Part shown: one piece after another, positions 37,701 through 46,700 of the stretch
Layout of the letters: the number at the start of each line of letters is the position of its first letter
Position numbering within the stretch: the first letter of the stretch is position 1
NCBI GenBank assembly: GCA_934047225.1
Contig: OW203992.1
Location: 4,267,501-4,331,500 of the forward strand
Direction of reading: 5' to 3'
Length of the DNA stretch: 64,000 bases
Source: Ypsolopha sequella
Taxonomy: Eukaryota; Arthropoda; Insecta; Lepidoptera; Ypsolophidae
Notes under the pieces: generated by a model
What the model saw: only the letters and a program-made list of their open reading frames with translations
Databases searched by the model: none
What the model was told of the DNA's origin: nothing
Made by a program: the position numbers and the translations under genes

Positions 37701-40700
37701 ACTCATGGCCGGCCCTATACAACTTCATACATTTGTTCTCTCCGCCGGCGCCGTCGCAAGAAGAACCGCTTGGCGCGCCTCTCGAAGCCTGAAGCTATGG
37801 CCGACCGGTTATTGAGGTAACATAGTGATTAAATTCGTATAAAATTGGGTAGCTTGAATTGAAGACGACTCTACTCACTCTAACCAATATAATTTATTAT
37901 AGGACGATAGCTATTGAAAAAAGTTCTTTTGTGATTTTGCCTACATGTCAGACTGACTTGGAAGTTTCAATAGGGGGAAAATAGTAAGAACGTTTTTTTT
38001 TTTTTACAAAGGTTGGACTTTTATGGAATTAAGGTAATGAAATTATTGGAGGGCTGAAGCCTAAAGGTTGCGTAATGTCCCGCAATAAAATAAGGATAAA
38101 CGAAACGGAAAAAAAGAAGATAATGACGTCTGAAGAGAAAATCTAAGGCTTCATTGAAATATACGAGGCATTATCTTGAAACATTACAATTGGTGCAAAA
38201 TGCCAGGGTTAAAGTATTAAAGGGGTCCTTTTGCGAATGGGGCGAAAATATATGGATTACTTTAATAATTATATCTTACCATTTTCCATATAATACGATG
38301 TTTCGTTATACCGGTCATCGGTGAATCCAGGCCTTTTCGCTTTTAGCGCCTTAGTTTCTAGTTTTGCCTGTAACAAAATAAAAATTTATACTTGCGATTA
38401 TCGCCACTTGGTGAAACTTGAAATACATCTTGAGTTAACAGCACTTGTACATTAGTTTCACTTTATTTGTGACAATACATCACAAATAAATAAATATCAC
38501 AAATAAAGTGAAACTACCGTAGAAGTGCTTTTAACTTAGGAAAATGAAAATTAATGTGTAGACATTTTTACATTGACTATTCAATAGAAAAGACGAAGGA
38601 TTTGCATACACGAGGAACCTCGGTGGCGCAATTGGTAGCGCGCTTGTCTTGATAACAAGAGGTCGCAGGTTCGAATCCTGGCCCGGAATTCTTGTCTTTG
38701 GATTCGTTTCTGTTCTCAAGAGGGACGTACAAAAAAATTTTCGTGATAGAAACTGCTTTGCACGAAACTTATTCCCGAGCTAGAAAGTAAAAATTAAAAC
38801 TGTAACCTTTGTTAAGGCGATACATGAAAAATATTTGAAGTTTTGGGGCGCCTTCCAATGTGTTTGAAATTTTAATACATTATTATATTTGTGCTTTTTT
38901 ATTTTTGGTTATTAGTAAGTTATTGCTGATTTGTGTTCATCTGTTTATTGATACCGTTTCGGTGAAGCACATCTTAACTTATTTGACAGAACTAAACTTA
39001 ATTTAAGCATTCTGTCCTTGTCTTTGTGATTAAGAAAGAAAACGACAGGACGCTTAAAATAAGGTTAGTCCTGTCAAATAAGTTAAGACGTGTTATGCCG
39101 AATCGGTACCATTAACCCTCAATTCCTCAATCCGGAATTAGCGAATGGTGTTTAGCATTAGAACGCTTGTTCCGTAATAGAATAATACTACATTTTCGTA
39201 AAGTAGTCATTTTGGGAAGTAGTCATTACGAAGGTAGTCATTATGAACTTGAAGGATTTGTAAAAACTGATGCGGCTAATATGAGTCAACATTGGCAAAA
39301 ATACAACATTATAAATCAGCGAAAACCCTACCCTACAAACAACACTTTAAGGTATAACTTTATTTTACGGTGGCATAGAAAATTCAACTTTGGTGCAATT
39401 TTTGCCACACAATTAATGTCCCTAATTCCTAAGCAAACAAAAATAACAACTTGAAAGCCCAAAATATCTACTAAGATATATAATTCTAGGTACTTTTCAA
39501 AGGTCAATGATTTAGATGAAGATTTTCTTTATTAGGATTTCTAGTAGTTAGTAAGCCTTAAATACAAACACAATTCAAACTTAATTAAATGCTTAACTTC
39601 TAACTTATTAAAGAAATCACAGCATGCAAATGATTTATTTATCTCGCCTTATAAACTAAATGTTAACAAAACACGTATTAATTTACATTAGAAATAATGA
39701 TAATTTTACAATTTTGTTTAATTTTAAGTTTATGTAAATTATTTAAATTAGAGAATTGAAAAAAAAGTTATTTTAGTTTTATCAAAGCTTCTTTACAAGC
39801 AAGTTTAAATCTACTTGAATTCTTTACACTGATATCGCAGTTGTTGCATATCAAATTATAGGTGTTTGTGAGTCTGGAAATCGGATGATATCGGTAAATG
39901 TCAACCTCTTGTATGGCAACGTTCGTTCCACTGTACGGCGCGGTCCGCAAGCCGCATCGAAATGAGAAAAGTTTAAAAACAAAACAAACGTTCAAGTAGG
40001 AACGTGCGCCATTAACCCTCAAGCGGATTAGACGGGCAAATATTAAAACGTTTAAATGTTTATAAAGGATATTAAACAAAATATTAGTTTTTTAACCCTT
40101 CAGAGGATTACAGACCAGCAGACAAAGGAAGGGATCTTCAATATAAATGATGCGATTAGGCACGCTAATGTTTGAAAAGGAGGTAGCTGTTCATTTTATC
40201 GCTGAAAAATACAGGCGATATGTAAAAAAAATACGGGTGCTTCTTTTCTGTGTATTACATGAAATACACGAAAAATTTCAATACATTTCCGGTAGGTATA
40301 TGCATTTTGACTATAGTCTAGGGTTTTGTTTTTGGAAAACGTGTTTGTATATATTTTCCTCGATAGAAATAATTGTTGAAATAAGGTCTTCAAACACACA
40401 TTTTCTTCTCTTTTGATGAATAGGAACCATGAACAGAATTCAAACATATTTTAATAAATGGGTTTCAACAATATCTAGATATTTGATTTTGGAAATTTTG
40501 CTAGCTTTTAAAGTTTTTTTTAATAAAAATATAAAACTAACTTTCTTCCATTTCGTCCTGAATGCGCCCCTCTCGCACTACGCGTCTTTTCGCTTGGAGT
40601 GACAGTGACAAAAATAAAATTCGCATAGCCCCTTATGATGAAGTTTCGGAAGCCGGAAACTGGCGATAGTACTCGTCCATACGAACAACATTTACTATGG

Positions 40701-43700
40701 AACCAACCTGTATAAGACCGCCTCTGTGGTCTAATTCATTCAAACGTCTCAGGCATAAATCTGATGGTCACGGGTTCAAATTCCGTAGGGGCACATTTGT
40801 GTTCGGGCAGCGAAGGTCAGCGTGCTTCGACAGGTTTGTGCTCGAAGTACGGTGATAGGGCTCAACTCAACACCCGTCACGTCAATAAAATCGTCGTGAA
40901 ACGTGGGTTTGGACTGTGACTGACACCCCCTTGGGGATTCATGTTGTTGCATTTTTTTTATTCAAGGGAAAAGCAGTTTTTAGAAAACCCCTAACGTTAT
41001 AATTCGCCATAAATTTTATGAGTTTAGTTAAATTATAAATGAAATGAAATAGTTGCCCAATTTTATTGTATTTTTAGATATATACTCGTATTTATATATT
41101 GATGAATGATGGTGCAATAGCTACCTGCAAAAGAAAAGTTTTGTTTTTGTTTAGTCCATGTACAGGGACAGGCCGAAAACCAGCGCTGTGTTGCTGCTCT
41201 ACAGCTCACAGCAGATGCTGAGTCTACCCCTTTTCGTCACATTTTGTAGTATGTTGTATAATTGTTTTCTTGTAAGTTTAGTTTTTTAAGTTATTTTTAT
41301 TGTAAGAATTTCCAGGACTTTGCCACTCCCGGCGGTCATTCTGGAAGAATTGCCCATACTCACACACGCTGGGCAGGCGGGTTGGTGAGTGCGGTGCCGG
41401 AATCCTCGCACCAGTGACACTGCTGCCCGTCACCAGTCTGTTCCATTTAAGACCCGGCTATTAGGGATGGATATACCGCCATCCATTGATCCCAGACATG
41501 GTGGGCCTCCCGGTTTTTTGCCTGTGAGCTGTCTTTGAGGGGGTCTCCAAGTAAGATGGTGGTACCTCCACAGTCGAGCCCGGCATCAGCTCTACCACCT
41601 GTGAGTTTATGGGGTTTAAGGGGTGTTAATTTATAAGATTATTTAGTTAAAATTTTAGGTATATTTTTCTTTTTGTAATGTCAAATGTATAATTAAAAAT
41701 TATAAACGCACTTTAGCATAAATATAATTTTGTATACTTATTATAAAAATTATAATATATGTAAATAAATTAAAACATATGAACGTTTTGCGATATAAGT
41801 ACATATATTATATTTCGACCAATTTGTGGTCGTCGTCTGTCGAACATTTAATATTTTGGCGAAATTTTTAATGAAATAGGTTTTTAGTATTATACTGAGG
41901 CCAAATATATATATTTTTTTTGAAATTTTGTCTTCCTGTGTATGTTCCGTTTTCATTCGAGAACCACTCAACGGATTTGGATGCCGTTTTCTTTATTATC
42001 ATTGTAGTGATCCTCATCAATATATGCTCTAAGGGGTGTTAATAAAATAACCAACGATTGAATAAACGCGTGCAGAGCTGCGGGCGAAACACTAGTTATT
42101 AATATGTCGCAGACCCAACTAACGCCATCTATCGAGCCTAGTCGGAAACGTCAAGTAGTTTACTTGGGTATGGTCGATACAGCGATGGCAACACTAGTTT
42201 CCGGTTGTCTGACGTTTTTGGCGTTTCGTTTGTCGGTGGAGTGCGGCCCGTCATGATTCTGTTGGAGAATGCCGAGACGAACGGTCATTGCTTTGAGGGT
42301 GCGTCGCTGTATCGAACTTACCACGTTTCTCGACCAAGTAATCCGAATCTATCCGTCTGATCGTTGGTTGTTTCCTGTTAATTTGTTTGCAACAGTGAAA
42401 ATAGACGTCTGTACTAAGCAACCGAACTATTATTTTGAGGTTATCGCCATGTCTGACACACCTGACAACGAACCCTCCTTCCCGCCTTCGTCAAATATAT
42501 CCATAAGTTTACAAATAAACCTTTCCATTTCTCCATTGTACAAACTTTTTTTAATCCAACCTACCTTTCTGTTCCGGATTATTCCGACCAACTACCGATG
42601 ACGACGGCCAGACGGTTTGCGTTGAGAGTTTTTATAAACGGAATTTCCGAACCAAATGTTTCGAGCATCTGAATTATTCGTGCAAATTAAAAACGCTGGA
42701 CGGAAAATGTCGAAATTAATTTCAGTTGACTGCGATGGATTTTATTCATATTTTTATAATTTGGTCAGCTGCGAGTCGGACTCACGCACAAAGGGTTCCG
42801 TAAGACCCCACAATGGGCGTTTTTCCTTGTGTCAAATTTAGTGTTAAATAAGATTCCTAGATGGCACTGTCATATACTTTAGCAACAGAATCAAAGACAA
42901 AATTTGTATAGATTCCAAACAAACCAAAAATCACTTTGCCATTGATTGCTACGGAACATATTTTATCTATAGTGACATGGACAGTGACATCTAGCGGAAA
43001 GTCAAGAACTAAGAAAAAAAAACAACGAGAAAAACGCTCATTACGGGTATACATATAACCACCTCGCTAAAATGATAGCGCCTGACAAATAATTCGGCAA
43101 CCTCAGATTTTTAGGGTTCCGTACCCAAAGGGTAACAAACGGGACCCTATTACTAAGACTCCGCTGTCCGTCAGTCTGTCCGTCTTTCCGTCTGTCACCA
43201 GGCTGTATCTCATGAACCGTGATAGTTAGCCAGTTGAAATTTTCACAGATTATGTATTTCTGTTGCCGCTATAACAACAAATACAAAAAAACAGAATAAA
43301 ATAAATATTTAAGGGGGCTCCCATACAACAGATATGTTTTTTCTTTTGCCGTTTTTATAGATAATGGTACGGAACCCTTCGTGTGCGAGTCCGACTCGCA
43401 CTTGGCTGGTTTTTATTATTGTCTGTTTTACTTTAGAGTATGTACAACGATCTGGCCAAATTTGAAACTGGCATGTACCTATTTACCGTCTATCTATAAG
43501 ATAGACCTAAATGCCGCCTTTCCGAGTTTTTTTGTGAGAGGACGCTTCACGGGTTAAAAAAATTTTTATTTTTCGTGAGAGAGGTAGAGACCATAGTAAC
43601 AAGTATTCTGTGAAAATTTCAACTGGCTACATATAACGGCTGAAGCCTACAGCTTGCGACACACGGACAGACAAACAGACGGACAGGCAGGCCCATTTGG

Positions 43701-46700
43701 CACCCTTCGGGTACGGAATCCTAAGAACAGCAAGATTTAGGATACCGTACAAAAAGTAGAACTCTCAAAGCAGATTTGTAGGTAGTTATATCATTACAGA
43801 GTTCGTTTGCTACGGTCAGAGGAGACCCAAAACTTTTTCTTTCCTAAAACATCGTCTAAGTGAAGGAAACTTTTCACTCAAAATAGTTATGCTAAACTTC
43901 CAGGAACGATTTCGGAATACTTGAGCGTTTTCATCTGGGTTTAGATATAATATTGAACTCCGTTGGGTTTCAAAAGTGAGTTCATCGCTGCGCCTGCCAA
44001 ATCTGAAATATAATTTTTAAATTTCGCAAGATTTTATTTCGTATTGTGATTAATTTTAACTCAAAAGTCAAACTGCATTTGGCAGGCGCAATGACGATTC
44101 ATAAACAAAGTGCAGGCCGTGCTGGATAATGAATACCTTCCCAATGAGGGCTACTATCGACGTCAGGTGGTGCCACTGAGGCGACAGGTATAGAGAAACG
44201 TCAAATGCCCGCGAAACGGCGAAAGCTTTGGCTTTTTATTAGTTATTTGTGTATTAGTCGACATAAATTCATAGTTTCAGGTTTATTATTCAAGGTACGG
44301 TGCAATGAAAGTAAATGAATTAAGATTAGAGCTAAAGAAAAGAGGGACTAAAACAAAAATTAAGTCCTCCTTTCGTTTTGGAACATAATGGAACTGCACA
44401 TCATTGCGGCATTGTTTATTCGCATCTAAGAAAGAAAAAAAAAATAATATTATATGGATAAGCAAAACAAAAAATCGAACTTCTATGTAAATCTAAACTA
44501 ACAAACCTTTGACATATACCTCACGTGCCAGTGGCGCCAACTGGTGGCCTTTATAAAAGTAGACCCCATTCAAAATTTAAGAGAGTTTTTTGCAACTTTA
44601 GAATAGTTTTTCATCTACACCTTCATTGGTCACACCATAAATTGTGTTTTCATACCAAAATATATTTTACATCATAACGGAAACACTATCTACTTATGAT
44701 TTACCACACTAAACAAACATACATTCTGCTAAATATATATTTCAAAAAACACGAGCAGCCCACTGCGTATACAACATTCCTTAGTTAACAAATAACGCCC
44801 TAAATTTTTATCTCGACAAGAATTAGTCTTGACTCGATTGAAGATTTCTTTTTGAAATGTTTTATTCCATCTATAAGTAATTTAAATAAATAATAAAGAA
44901 ATTTTCCAGAAACAATATCTTATCAATATTTAATACCCAAAAAAATGAGGTTTTTATAACTCTTTTTATTTGTAATATTATTAAAACTCGCGTGAGCTGA
45001 CATACTAAATTATTATTACATACGGCTTGAACACTCACGTGTGATTGTTGCTTGACCACTCACGGTTGGCATATAGTCAATAACAATCACACGTGAGTGT
45101 TCAAGCCGTATGTAATAATAATCTTTTTATTTGCATGAATTTCTGTCTAATTTGTGAACTAAGTGACTAATGAAAATGAAGTTTAAAATAAGTGTAAACA
45201 TAAAATTATGGTTTTAATGGAAAGGATTCCATTAACATTGGGACGGCACAATAAAATCGATTCTGACATTTTTCCAATGTAACTTAGCTTCTGTTTAACG
45301 ATTTTCCCACCAATTTCAAAGTGCTAGTCGCCTTAAATATAGATCTGTATATTGTAAATGGACTCGGCCTAAAATATTCTAATAACATTTCATAGACACC
45401 TCACAATTTTGTGATAGCGTTTGTATGGAGGTTTGCGCTACAGATGTCAATAATGGTTGAAATTGTATATTGGTTAAAAGTTAATTGATAAAAAAAAATA
45501 TCGATAATTTTATTGGTTGAAAATATTAGTTAATCTTTTTATTGAATTGAATATTGAATATAAATATTAACGAATATTTTCACCTAATAAAGAAATAAAA
45601 TATAAATATAATTTTTCCACTCCCGCACACCTATCGAAATGGTTCCAAGTAGGTTATTTTGCAAAACAATTTCAAAATCTTCCGATTTAACACAACAACA
45701 AAACTAACCTAACAATCAACCAATAACTAATCGAAATATGTGTTAAAAATATCACTTCCTTTTTTTTAGAAATTATCCTAAACAATAAATGCGTTTTATC
45801 GTAAGAGAGATAGAGCATACTATTTAATACGCGTAATGGAATGAATATTTTTAATTACTCGCTGGATGCAATACGACAAAACGTTGCCGCTCCGAATTCC
45901 GAACCGAACCGAGAGAAAGCGCGTTGCCAATTTTCTACCGGAGAAGTTGATATGATAATTTTATTCGATAATGTTAATTTTGTTTTAATATTCGTTAAAT
46001 TTAATGGTTAATGGTTATATTCATCATCTCTAGTTTGCGTGTAACAGTTCTGAATCGTTTCGCGCGCATTTTGGCACACGCGATTTTCAACTTTATGAAA
46101 TAGTATATAAGTCCACAGGCTGTAATTGCAAAGCCACTGTGCGCCTAAGGAAGGCCTTGTCTTAATAAGATTATGAAAAGAAGATTTATTCTTTACTTCT
46201 CTAGCTATTATTGGCTATATATAGTCTTCAATACCCTGATCCGTAATAATTTAATGGCCGTACTGTTTTGATCTGGTTCTCGGTTAGTAGCATATCTTAG
46301 TGGCATATGTTTGTAGTTTCCTATGATTAATCACTCTCGCGTTTGGGAGGTTAACTACATGGTTAAAATAGAAAGGGTTTCGTTCATTTCGATCGCCGGG
46401 TGACGTCCACCTAAAATGCCATCTCTTTTGCACGCGTGTAAGTGTTAGGTGTACGTCATTTGGCGATCAAATGAACGCAGTCTAGTATTTGTAGTGGAAC
46501 AAAACGTTTAGGCTGTTTGACGTTTGAAAATTTATTTGTAATTTCTGTCTACACTTTTGTATGGGAGACTAAAAATATATAAATGGAATACTGAAAATTT
46601 TTGGGAACAAAGAAACAATCCTACACAAATGAAAAAATTTTTTGGAGAAACTCCATACTAACTTTAAGACCTTACAAAAAAGGTTGTATAGGCAAGTGAA

